A stretch of 64,000 bases of DNA. It comes from Pampus argenteus. Lineage: Eukaryota > Chordata > Actinopteri > Scombriformes > Stromateidae. Position numbers and translations under genes: made by a program. Each line of letters begins with the position of its first letter. Position 1 is the first letter of the stretch. The notes beneath the pieces were generated by a model. It worked only from the letters and a program-made list of their open reading frames with translations. It was not told where the DNA came from and made no database searches. Positions 53,322 to 64,000 of this stretch are shown here, one piece after another. Location: positions 5,499,501 through 5,563,500 of the forward strand of contig CM072871.1 in assembly GCA_036937835.1 (NCBI GenBank), written 5' to 3'.

Positions 53322-54638
53322 GTGAGTTAACGTCGTTTACTTGACGCTAGCTAATATTAGCATTGAGCTAAAACAAACTGAATTCCGAGTCAACACGATA
53401 TAATAGGAGATAGCTATGAGCTAACCCTGGCTAGCTAGGGTTTTGCGTTACCAAGCAAACACGACTAAACGGTCTGTCAGCATTAGCGGCTGTTGAATTA
53501 AATACGTTTAGACCTTCAGTGTGATGTTAGCTAATATTGAAGGAGACGTTTATGTGCTGCAAACATGTTGCTTCGTGTGTTGACAGGAATTAACTCGTTA
53601 AGTTATGTCATTCTGTGAGCTAATGCTTGTTAGCCTTAGCTGCATAGTTTGGGCTGCTCTGGGAGCAATTTCTAAATTTAGGCAGTTAATTATAACGCAG
53701 TGATCGATGTCATTATCACCAGTTACAACAGTTATAAAGGTTGAAAACAACATTCACTGCACAGACGTGAAACTTGCTGTAGATGTTAACTAAACTACTT
53801 TGAATGACTAATGTTACGTGGTGCGTTCAGCTAACGATTTTGACGTATCTGTGTTGGAACAGGAACTAATGTGATCATGACTGGGCTGCATGACATTTGC
53901 AGCTTTTTTTTTCAATAAGAAAAAGCTAGAATAATAATGAGAAAAACAAAAGGTAAAAATTGTACAACCAAAGGCTAAATTATATGCAATAAATAGATAA
54001 ATCAAATCTTAAAAATCACTACAACAGAAACATGCATGATTGCCCATAGATGTCAGAATTGAGTGTACTAAATATTGATACCTGAATAATCTACACAAAG
54101 TATACAAACGATAACAGCAACATACACAGACGGTCCCCAAATATGATTAAAATATGAAAGAAACAGATGTGGTGAACAATGTTAATGATAATAATAATAA
54201 TAATAAAATAAAAGTCCGTCTACAGCAGTCAGTCCTTATTTTAGTTAAACTTGTTGCATCTTCTGTCAAACAGTCCTAGGTGTGATAAATTATACTAAAA
54301 CACTATTTCTGCCTTGTTTATAGCCTGTTGGATGATTGAGAGTTGTTTATAATATCTTCATTTACATTAGTAAGGTAGACTGAATATCAGAAATACCTCT
54401 CAGTATTAAACTATACAAGTCAACCTTCATGAATGTAATATTTATTGCAGGGCTGTTGTAGTAGACTGCATTAGTTTTGGCTAAGTGTTATAAACAGGCA
54501 ATTGGGTGCATGTATTTGCTCCCAATTGCACTGAAAGTTTGACCACAGGCTTATCTAATCTGTGGTGTCTGCATAGACGAATAAACATTTAAATATGACT
54601 ATGCTCCTTTCTCTGCCTACAGGTGAATGCTTGCAAGG

Positions 54639-57600
54639 ATGACGATGCCGCATGTAGGGGCAGTATTTGCAACAATAGCAGGACTGATGGCCATCCTCTT
54701 ACACTCCTCCATTCACAAAATAGAGGAAGGACACCTTGCTGTGTACTACAGGTATCATAACACTGACCTTAACGTCTGTGCCTGACAGAAATAACACATG
54801 ATCAACATAAATATAGAAATATAATGATACACAATCTTCTATGTCTGTGTGTTTGTGCTCATCAGTACAGATTCCTGTGGGGAAGTAAGATTTTAGCTGT
54901 CTAATCTAGATATGAATTCTTAAGTGTTCACAAGAGGGACTGAAACTATTGTTACAGTTGAATAATTACCTTTGTGTCCCTTTCTTTTGTCCACTCTACT
55001 TACTACTACTAAATACTCACGTATTGAGATGTCAAACCAAATAATTTGTTTATTTTTATTTTTTTTTAGGGGTGGAGCATTGCTGACAGGTCCCAACGGT
55101 CCTGGATATCATATTATGATGCCTTTCATTACCACCTTCAGATCAGTGCAGGTAAACTCACCTTTCAACCTTGAAGCTTGGATTTAACATGGAGGAATAT
55201 AAGAGTCAACTACAAGGTGCAACGCATGAAAACCAGAGCAGCATCTGTTATAAATATAACAAACAAATAAGTGTGCATAAGGTCATCCAACCGTGGCTGT
55301 AGTGGCTTTGTTTTAGATTTCAGTGAAAAAGGTCACGCATCATATGTCAATTTGCATAGACAGTGTCATCTTCTACAATAGAGGCACACATTTCCATCTG
55401 GTTTTATGAAGGTACAGCATTTAGGTAATAATAACTGATAGGTAGGTTGTGTAAACCCCTTAATTTTATCAGGGTGTATGTCAATAAGGAATATATTATT
55501 AATTTATTTTGTCAAGCTAAGATTTCCAACATCAAGAAGCAACAGAATGAACAACAATACAGTTGAAGTTAATATGTAATGTATATATTGTAGGGAGAGG
55601 TTAGCTGCACAGCTTTATCACAATCGTTTGCAGATGATGTTTTGAATCTCTGTGTTTCAGACGACACTCCAGACCGATGAGATCAAGAATGTGCCTTGTG
55701 GAACAAGGTAAAGAAAGACTTTTTACATGGAGTTATGTAGCTGCTGAGATATTGATCCATTCATTAAAAAAAATGTATGTATTCAACAATCTTCTTTCCT
55801 TCACAGTGGTGGTGTGATGATCTATTTTGACAGAATAGAGGTTGTCAACATGCTGGTCCCCTCAGCAGGTAGAAAATGTTCGAACATAATTAAGTTCCTT
55901 ATTTTGCTGACGCATCGGCCCTGTGCCAGTTTGGCATTACAATAGTCTAACTGTTTCTTTTGTTTATTTATTTATAGTTGTGGATATTGTGAGGAACTAC
56001 ACTGCTGATTATGACAAAACTCTAATTTTCAACAAGATTCACCATGAACTCAACCAGTTCTGCAGTGTGCACACGCTACAGGAGGTCTACATTGAGTTGT
56101 TTGGTTAGTGCACGTCTGTAATGCAATGGAAAGTTTTGTATCATCTGAACTAAACATTTGGGCGGGGGGTGCATGTGCTGTGTATTCAGTCCTGAAATAC
56201 CTGAACATTTGCCATACATGTTGTATATACAAACAATGATTTTTTTTTTGTTTGTTTTGCAGACATCATAGATGAGAACCTGAAGACTGCCCTGCAGAAA
56301 GATCTGAATGCTATGGCCCCGGGACTTACAATACAGGTACCATGTATACACATACACACAAGAATGCTCATGTACTGTTGTGATGAGATACAGTATAAAT
56401 GTCACATGACATTATCACAGATGTACTGGCATATATGTACGTTGGCCCGATAAGTACGGAAATGCTAAAGATATGTTTGTGATCACTTAGAAACAGAGCG
56501 CTGATCATCTTATTTTTATAAACCGTAACTGTCCTAAATATCAATCAAACGTTCGGAGACTCTGTGAAATCTGTTGGCAGTTTGGTTGTGAGCAAAGGGT
56601 CATTTTCTTTCTCTGTTTTTCTCTCTGCTCTGTTTAAACATCCTGATTAAGGCGGTCCGTGTTACCAAGCCAAAGATCCCCGAGTCTATCAGGAGGAACT
56701 TTGAACTCATGTGAGTTTATAAATCTGCACAGTCTTAGTGTATATTGTGAATTCTTGCATGTGACCCACCCACTCAGTTCAAGTAAGACCACAGCAGAAA
56801 AGAAAATATTTGTGGGAACTTGATTTTTCGCCTGTTTGTGCGTGTGTGTGTGTGTGCAGGGAAGCAGAGAAGACTCGTCTGTTAATAACAGCTCAGACTC
56901 AGAGAGTGGTGGAAAAGGAAGCAGAGACTGAAAGGAAGAAGGCCATTATTGGTAAATGTGGCATTTTACTGTAATTCAGCCAGCTATATCTATATTAGGC
57001 ACGACAGTCATTGCAGTTTTGTCAAGTTTCCCCCTTTTAATCAGTCATGTGTGACTCCTATCTACAATCCCCCTCCTTCCTTACAGCTGTTGAAGCTCAT
57101 GTTTGTGTTTCCTGCAGAGGCTCAGAAAGTCGCCCAGGTAGCAGAGATCCAGTTCCAACAGAAAGTGTCGGAGAAAGAGACGGAGAAGAGGATCTCTGAA
57201 ATAGAGGGTTAGCCTTTCTGCCTCATCAGCAGATGGATGTTTGTGTTTGTGCATGAGCTTGTCTCATTTGACGCCGTCTCTCTGTTTCAGATGCTGCCTT
57301 CCTCGCAAGGGAGAAGGCGAGGGCTGATGCAGAATATTACACTGCTTCCAAGTTTGCTGAAGCAAACCAGGTAAAATAAATGGTGCTGACGCCGTGTCAA
57401 ATATAAACACACAACCAAGAAAATCTCATCTTCACATGAGTCTTGTCTTTCTCCTTATTCCTTACAGGTAAAGTTAACCCCGGAGTACCTGCAGCTTATG
57501 AAGTACCAAGCCATAGCAACTAACAGTAAGATCTACTTCGGCCAGGACATCCCGAACATGTTTGTGGAGGGAACAAACAGCCCTCAGAAGCCTGCGCGCT

Positions 57601-57656
57601 TCCCTCATCTGTCCAAAGAGCCTGACGTGCTTAAAGGGAAGCAAGACGTGCAGTGA
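54639..57656 (+). CDS. erlin1: Erlin-1, SPFH-domain ER lipid-raft protein, 11 coding exons
   Basis: Exons: 54639-54751, 55070-55151, 55661-55707, 55807-55868, 55978-56103, 56263-56336, 56652-56710, 56860-56951, 57118-57207, 57291-57370, 57468-57656. They sum to 1014 nt, 337 aa. Erlins form a large ER-membrane complex that recruits RNF170 to degrade activated IP3 receptors and that affects sterol regulation. One N-terminal membrane anchor (about 8-24) precedes HKIEEGHLAVYYRGGALL. The SPFH/prohibitin domain follows, with the N-glycosylation site NYT in VRNYTADYDK, and then a charged coiled coil (EKEAETERKK, SEKETEKRISEIE). Residues to TPEYLQLMKYQAIA are strongly conserved, whereas the last 30 are lineage specific. 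ATG 54639 has A at -3; an in-frame ATG at 54627 (weak context) would add four residues. The protein resembles both erlin1 and erlin2; the chuk neighbour, in the same order and orientation as in human, decides for erlin1. Confidence 0.92.
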
Positions 57657-58887
57657 GTCCACAGCTCTGCCTCCGCACAGGACACGAGAACCTGTTGAGC
57701 ACTTGTCTCGTCTGTGAGGTAGAGAGGACTGAGTTTAACATGATGGGTGGGATAGCTTCACAGCTAGTTTGGTGAACAACACACTTCAGTCTTAAATCTA
57801 AGTGGCAAAGAGAGAAAATGTAAAGGTTTAAGGTGAAAGACATGATAAAAGGGAACTTTTTTTTTCACCTTCCACTCTTTAGGAGAAGACTTTTCTTTTT
57901 TTTTTTAGGAATGAGAAAGATGCCATAGTTTAAAATTAAAAGCATATTAAATGCTTATGCCTGCAAGGCGACAGCAAGTAGTCGCCCCAATTTACATGTG
58001 CTTGCAATCAGTGCAGTGTTTAACTTTGTTTTTTTTTTTTTTTTGGATCTGCTGCATTAACTTTTTGTTTGTTGTATGCAAGAGGAGTGATTTGTGCTGA
58101 AAATGATTTTGACTCTTGAGAATTAATTTCTAGTTTCGCCAAACTGGAATCCGACAGGTGACACTAATTAAACACAGGATGGTTTGTACAGGTGTCCGTA
58201 ACGTGTGGACGGTCACCTCTGTTGCCGGCTCTTCTCTCTGTACACAAGTCAGTGTGAGTGTGCTGGTGGACGAACTTACATTACATACAGGAGTTTGCAA
58301 CATTTTAAATGTTTGCTAGAGAGTCGTTCACTACATGGAGCTCACCTACATGAAATTGTACAGATATGATAATGTGAGCTGTGAAATATTTTTCAGAATC
58401 GAAGCTTTCTCGAAACAAATAGCCTGATTTAGTTAAACTTTTCAGTTTGTTTACAGTATGTTTCTACGGGCACTCAATAATTTGACTGTAAGTTTAAGGG
58501 CTGTATCGGTTTGTTCAGTTTCTATAGTTAATATTCAGTGGCGTCGGATTGGTAGTAATGTGGTTTATTTCCTGTTAGACTGGTGATAGTTTGGTATTTT
58601 TAGTTGTGGGTAAAAGAGCAGTCGCCACAGAACATCTGCCTCTAAAAGTTGATTATCAGCGGGTCTTTCCACTGGAGAAAGTTGTGCTTTGTATTCCTCA
58701 CCAAGTAGTCAGGGCATCTTTTTAAATCATCCGTCTTGTTTTGATTATCACGGCTGTGCATGTGGAAATTTATAGTGGCTTGATTGAGATTATTAGTAGT
58801 GCCTGTAATTATCCGCCAACTCTTTTTGTTTTAGGGCTTATTGAGATGCCGTTAAATGTTATCTCTCAGGAAATTGACTTTCATTTG

Positions 58888-59040
58888 AAAGGATTAGTTC
58901 ACAATTTTTTTTCAGGTTTGCTTGGTGTAATCTTTCCCTACTGGCCATTAGAAACCCCCCAAGACAGCTGCTCATTGTTGGACAGCTTATTGCACAAGCA
59001 AATGTCTGAACTTTGGCACATATTCTGTATATTAAAGTAT
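58888..59040. mobile_element. Possible fragment of a dispersed teleost repeat in the erlin1 3' UTR
   Basis: GGATTAGTTCACAATTTTTT followed by GCTTGGTGTAATCTTTCC and CTGGCCATTAGAA resembles a repeat often seen in teleost 3' UTRs. The match is from memory and partial. Confidence 0.3.
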
Positions 59041-59715
59041 GTTAATTGAATCTGGTGAAACCGACGTTGGAAAAAAAGTGAGGGCTGTTTGAATTGAGGA
59101 TATGCAAAACTATGAGTTAAACACAAAACACGTTTAATTACGGTGACAGTTTTTTACCGCACCACTGATTTTCAGTAGATGTCTGACGTTGAATAATACG
59201 AGGACGACAAACAAAAGCTCCGTTCCACTGTAAATATTTTACACTTTCTGCTCTTAAAGAATCGAAGGACTGACATATTTCAGTCTTCACTAGAAGGATT
59301 TAAATGTCAGTACACGTGGCTCCTAATTAAAATGGTATCTAACACTTCTCATGAGTTTGTTTAACCTCTAATTAGCTTTTGTGTAAAGACATGAGTTCCA
59401 GTATTACACAAAAACAAGCTTTTCTTATTTTAAAAGATGAATGTTGATCCTGCTCAGAGTAAAATAAGATGCGAGTTGGTGCTAGTTTTATTATGCGTGT
59501 GTGAAGCTTTTTTATTTTGTTTGGCTTTGTTTTGTTTTTTTTCAAACAAGTAAATACTTCCAATATTCAGATTGAAGCCTTAAATGACGATGGGTTACCT
59601 GAGGTTTAAACTGACTCTTATTAACTACACGGCTCCATTTGAACTTGCCATGTGATACGTCTTAAGAGCCACCTTAGACTCCAGCTGAGAAAGACACAAC
59701 TGGCAGTGGAAACTA

Positions 59716-59718
<3 letters not shown>

Positions 59719-59762
<44 letters not shown>
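59719..59762. repeat. (GT)n microsatellite
   Basis: About 22 uninterrupted GT units inside the predicted erlin1 3' UTR. Confidence 0.9.
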
Positions 59763-59763
<1 letters not shown>

Positions 59764-60129
59764 TCCCGATGTTTACTTGACCTCTGAACACCAGTTTGAA
59801 GGCTGCACTCTGAATTTGATTTGGTGGTGGGTTCAAATAATGATGCAAAAGAGGGGTATGAATCACTCATAAAAATGATGATTATTATTTTGTTGTTTTT
59901 TTTTTGGGGGGGGGGGTCAATATTTTGTACAATCTGTGAAATTGAAACATTGTCTCCTTGTTTTAAAAAGTTTATATGCAAAATGTTTTTGACAATGTTC
60001 TTATGTAAAATAAAACCTATTTTGGTACCTCTCTTTTTTTCTGTGGATTCGTGTGTATTTTGCTCACAAACACAAATATATGGATGAATGTATATATGTT
60101 TGTTTATTTTGTTTGTTTGTTTTAATGGC

Positions 60130-60495
60130 AGCTACCAGTGGTACAAAGAAACTAAATACATTTACTTAAGTACAATTGAGATGCTTTACTTGACATTTCC
60201 ATGTTGTGCTACACAAACTTAATACTCAGAGGCAGTTATTGTGCTTATTCACCCCTTTCATATCTGATAGATGTAGTTTGAATTACTTTGAATTTTAGGT
60301 GTTATACAGACAAAACATAAGCTGAAATAATTTTTAAAAATGAGTATTTAAAAGTAAAATTCAAAAGTACATTTTGCTGATAATACTTTTACTTACTTGA
60401 TTCATCACTCTTAGTTGTCATTTATCATCGTCATTATTGGATTGGTACTTATCACTTATCTAAAGGCACTGAATACTTCTTCCACTACTGTATAA
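60130..60495. mobile_element. Degenerate teleost dispersed repeat (ACTTAAGTA / CTTCTTCCACTACTG type)
   Basis: The stretch begins with AAATACATTTACTTAAGTAC, continues with ACTTGACATTTCCATGTTGTG and AATACTTTTACTTACTTG, and ends with GAATACTTCTTCCACTACTG. These blocks in this order match a very common non-autonomous repeat of teleost genomes. It is heavily mutated. Confidence 0.6.
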
Positions 60496-60499
60496 ATGC

Positions 60500-63093
60500 A
60501 ACAGGTACAAGTAGTGTAGTACACATAGATACCAACAGGGGGAGTACTAACACCAAGTTACAGAAATGCTCTGTTTTATCACTCAGTAAAATGTCAGTAA
60601 GAACTTAAAAAGACAAATAATGTTTAAGAAGGCAAAGTAGAAGAATAAAGATGAAGTACTCTTGAAAGATGAGAATTTATACGATAAACGTAGAAATGTT
60701 GCAGTCACTCATTTTGTTGGCTGGGTGGTTCTGATAACTTGAGGATGACTCATTCAACATTTATTCAGACTATCCCACAGTCCCTGTTGTTCTAACCCAC
60801 ATTATGTGTTGTAAACAGTACAAAAAAATTCAGACGTCTGGTAAGTTTGTATGTTGTATGTTCATCCCAATAGTCTCCTAAACCTTAAGTTGTGCCCTCA
60901 GCAATGCCAGTCAGCTGCTCACAAAAGCTTTCCTGGAAGTATGCAGTGCATGAGTGTGTCCATGTGACCACTGCCTGAATGAGCAGATGAGGGATAGCTT
61001 CCTCTTATGACCTCTCAGTCCTTTACGGTAATCTGTTGGATCCTTTCACAGCTAAAACATCGGTCTCTGCCCTCTTTTGGTGCCACAAAAAACGACATAG
61101 ACGGTGTTTAGTTTAAGTCTGACCCCAGCTTTGGTTTTTGGTTTTGTGAGAAATATGACCATAAAGCATGTTTATGAGTGTAAATAAACTTCACTCAGCC
61201 TCAGGATTTTTTTTTGTTTTGTTTTGTGCTCATTTAAAAGGGTGGTCTGCTGTGGTGTCAGGAGGGCAGAGTCAGCGAGTTTAAAACCCTCCCTCTCGTT
61301 AAAAACGTGAGGTGAAGGTCACGTTTGCTGTTTCCTGGATGAGCCAGCGCTCCTCTTTCCTGCGTGATCCCTCTATCCTGCTGTCGGTTGGTACATCCTC
61401 AGAGACAGAAGAGTGTCGTTGCTCATTTCTGCGTGTATAGGAAGTAAATCTAGGCCTCAAACACCAGTGTGATACTAAATATGATTCACCAGCAGTCATC
61501 AATAGCTGCTGTGTTGCTGCTGTTTTCCTTCACATTCCTATCCCGTGTGTTGGTGCAACACACACACTCAAACGAAGAGCACTGCCCACTGTTTCTCCTC
61601 TCTATAATCCTCTATAATTCCTCTTCAGGAATGAATTTTATCTTCCATTATTCTACATTATTCCAGCTCTCAACCTCATTCTGTGTTGCGCTCTGGATCA
61701 ACGTCATCATACTCCGTCAGTATCAATGTGTGATGTCTTTAAAGTTTCCTTCTGGACCTTGACAGCAGCAGTTGAGAAAATTAAACTCACTACAATCTGT
61801 TAATAGTTTTATTTACACTAATAAATTGTCACATCATGTGATCAAAAGAATCAACATCTACAAGTGGGCAAACTCCTGCTGACAAAGAGCATATAAAATG
61901 ATCAAAAGCACCAGAGATGCTACAAAATGGACCTTGTGGTAACAACTTTGCAAATCAGCCTTATCATTACAGTCATTACACTACAGTATAGTGAGCTTCC
62001 AACATCATGCTTGCTGCACTACTATGTTGTATGGTTTTATACGTAATCATACTTGAGCAAACTCAGGCCTGACTCCTGTTTTTGTTGATATCTGATGTTT
62101 TGTACTAGTTTCTTGAAGGATCCTGCGTGAGATGGAGACTCCGTTAGGGGCAGAAAAAAAAGAGCGGAGTAATTGCTTTTTACGTTATTTAACATTCTCT
62201 CAATAAATTATATTATTAAGTAATTACTTAATTGAATTATTTTGTGCAAACTAGATAATTAAACAGATATATATGTTGTTTCCGCAGAACTTCTCTCATC
62301 AGGGTAGAAAGGAAACAAACTTAAAACAATGAGGTGAGGTGACTCATCACACATATTCAGAGGTAAGCCACATGTTGCTATTTTAAATTGAATTAAGAAT
62401 TAACTAAATATAGAAACACAATGAAACTTGACTGCAGGTGTTACAGGATTTATGTAGCTGTATTGCTGTTGGTGAACGCTGCCAATTATTAGTAATAAGC
62501 TGATAAATCAGTCTAACCCACATTTACACTGTATACTGTATGATGATGTTCTTCATGATTGAATTCATTGTACTGCTTCAAGCGTAATGATGTTGGTGAT
62601 TGATCAGGTGATATGATGGTAATTATCACAATAAGAGCTTAGTCACAGCAGCAAGATCAGCTGCTCCTGAAACATGTCAGCAGGTCACCGTCCTGATGTT
62701 ATTCTACACCGACGGATCAAAGACCACACGGGGACTGACAGAGACGCAGCACTGGGTGGTATCTGATGTAATCTGACAACATGGGACAACACACCCAAGC
62801 CTATGCCACTGGCACAATCAAATACTTTGTGTAATATATACAAGTTTACGATTGCCACAACGCTGGCTGTGTCAGTAACGCTTTCCTATATTTGGTCATC
62901 TGTCAGCTTCATGTAGAGATTCTCATATGTCTAAACAGGAACATAGAAATTTAATGATGCATTTTCACACTTAGTCATAGCGTGACGTGAAAATGCATCA
63001 TTAAATTTCTACAAAACTCTTGTTCCTGTTTGTGCTCCGTTTATTCTGCTCATATTCAGAAAGACAATTTGGAAAGTTAAAGTGGCTAGTTGA
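60500..63093. other. Intergenic region between erlin1 and the right-edge gene
   Basis: AT-rich DNA with no coding exon or RNA gene that I can support. The one notable structure is the long hairpin at 62934-63031. Confidence 0.55.
62934..63031. repeat. Long inverted repeat (25-bp perfect inner stem plus outer arm)
   Basis: TAGAAATTTAATGATGCATT and five further bases (62944-62968) are perfectly reverse-complemented at 62987-63011, with an 18-nt loop. An outer arm AAACAGGAACA (62934-62943) pairs with TGTTCCTGTTT near 63020-63031 after a bulge of about 9 nt. It may be a short MITE or a transcribed hairpin. Confidence 0.8.
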
Positions 63094-63099
63094 TTTATT
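63094..63099 (-). terminator. Polyadenylation signal of the right-edge gene
   Basis: Minus-strand AATAAA, 420 nt after the stop codon of the partial gene. Confidence 0.4.
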
Positions 63100-63519
63100 G
63101 AGTTCTTTAGCAGTCATAAGTCAAAGGCACAGAAGTCGAAGAACAGATATAGTACAGTAAACACTGAGCAACACAGTTAAACTCGGCACAAAACAGGCTA
63201 CGTATAATAAATCATTCACACCAGAATCAAGGACATAATATGCAATATCTTAAGGGATGTAAAAAATATTTTCTCCTATATAAAAAGCCATTGTTGCATG
63301 AACTCACACATTTCATATTGTGAAGTTGCAATGCACTGGAATCTCCACAAAATATATCACCGGTACCTATATGGTGTGACTAATGCTAACAAATCTGAAT
63401 TTACCAAACCTCTGCTTCTGCATCACACTAACACTCTTTACTTTAAAAAGAGTTTATTGTAGTCAATGTTAAGATGTCAATTCTCAGTGTGTGAGCCTGT
63501 GTGTTACATATAAATAGTA

Positions 63520-63636
63520 TCACTGTGTATGATGGCCTTTAGCTTTGTACGTTTCCAGATGCCGCGTCAGGTCATCAATTCGTATGTCCTTCAAGTGAAC
63601 CAGATGCTCTAACCTGTTCACTTTCATCTGGAGGAT
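63520..63636 (-). CDS. spef1: Last coding exon of a SPEF1/CLAMP-like protein (partial gene)
   Basis: A phase-0 exon of 117 nt begins after a TAG acceptor (63637-63638) and encodes 38 residues ending in a stop. The peptide ILQMKVNRLEHLV, then HLKDIRIDDLTRHLE, is a leucine-rich helix. It closely resembles, from memory, the C-terminal coiled coil of SPEF1/CLAMP, a microtubule-bundling protein with an N-terminal calponin-homology domain found in motile cilia and epithelia. The upstream exons are not in the window (63637-64000 shows no second exon), so the CH domain cannot be checked. Another coiled-coil protein with a similar tail remains possible. Confidence 0.55.
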   Translation of the reverse strand: MLQMKVNRLEHLVHLKDIRIDDLTRHLETYKAKGHHTQ

Positions 63637-63638
63637 CT

Positions 63639-63640
<2 letters not shown>

Positions 63641-63674
<34 letters not shown>
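63641..63674. repeat. (CA)n next to the spef1-like exon acceptor
   Basis: About 17 CA units directly upstream of the acceptor on the transcript strand (GTGTGTGTGCGTAG). A second (GT)n tract lies at about 63955-63986. Confidence 0.85.
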
Positions 63675-63677
<3 letters not shown>

Positions 63678-64000
63678 GGATGATGCAAAACGATGTGACA
63701 CAAGTTTAAGTGTTTTTTTTTTGTGTTCAAACACATCTAAAAGTGTTAAATGGTAGTGTTGCATATCTGTGTCATCATCCTGCCTTTTTCTTAACAAGGA
63801 AATGTGGCCACAGATGAAATATCCGCTGAGTTGAAACTGAGTCATTCACCACTGCTGACACAGCTTAGGATGCATATGTATCAGTCACACAGTCCTCAAG
63901 ATAAATTTGTTTACAGATGTTCTACCAGTCAGCAGCATGTGTTTCCTGGACTGTAGTGTGTGCGTGTGTGTGTGTGTGTGTGTGTGCACGTGTGCGTGTA

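Larger units (their letters stand above)
57657..60014 (+). other. erlin1: erlin1 3' UTR
   Basis: Non-coding sequence runs to AATAAA at 60009-60014, the best plus-strand polyadenylation signal, for a 3' UTR of about 2.35 kb. It contains (GT)n at 59719-59762 and a G-run at about 59906-59916. Open frames inside it, such as 58741-59049, have no family match that I recognise. Confidence 0.55.

Noticed and set aside
58741..59049. 102-codon ORF in the erlin1 3' UTR
   Set aside because: It overlaps a probable dispersed repeat and has no upstream exon or known homologue that I recognise.
61469..61762. 97-codon plus-strand ORF downstream of erlin1
   Set aside because: Hydrophobic composition only; no splice sites or family features, so treated as chance.

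Overview
This window is nuclear DNA of a ray-finned fish, most likely a spiny-rayed teleost. The evidence is compact multi-exon genes with GT-AG introns, very abundant (CA/GT)n microsatellites, teleost-type dispersed repeats, and proteins that align end to end with vertebrate families. I found no bacterial, phage or CRISPR content. Exon models were built by hand from reading frame, splice sites and remembered family sequence. In every multi-exon gene that is complete here, the exon lengths sum to a multiple of three.

Layout, left to right. (1) dusp29, a muscle dual-specificity phosphatase (+, 1604-2772). (2) adk, adenosine kinase (-, 4607-10681), with two alternative first exons: a long form of 406 aa with an expanded basic repeat, and a short form of 345 aa. 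(3) ap3m1, the AP-3 mu subunit (+, 12399-15159, 418 aa). (4) vcl, vinculin/metavinculin (-, 18013-35895, 22 coding exons, 1129 aa with the metavinculin exon). (5) plau, a urokinase-type plasminogen activator (-, 39244-41344, 392 aa) with a kringle and a trypsin-like domain but no EGF-like exon. (6) A decayed Tc1-type transposon (about 43.5-44.0 kb). (7) chuk, IKK-alpha (+, 45636-51078, 734 aa). (8) A 7SK small nuclear RNA gene with its own pol III promoter elements (about 52556-52875). (9) erlin1, an ER SPFH protein (+, 54639-57656, 337 aa). (10) The last exon of a minus-strand gene resembling spef1 (63520-63636), whose remainder lies beyond the right edge.

The left block (dusp29-adk-ap3m1-vcl-plau) matches the gene set of human 10q22, apart from KAT6B, which is absent between adk and dusp29. 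The right block (chuk-erlin1) matches human 10q24, so the plau-chuk interval is a junction between two segments that are far apart in human. These genes do not form one pathway; they are independent housekeeping, cytoskeletal and signalling genes kept together by ancestry.

No wholly new biological system was seen. The observations most worth following up are the 7SK locus with a complete type-3 pol III promoter, the adk alternative promoters and basic repeat, the EGF-less plau, the acidic metavinculin exon whose end duplicates that of the preceding exon, the altered NEMO-binding hexapeptide in chuk, microsatellites sitting directly on vcl splice sites, and two strong hairpins outside coding sequence.
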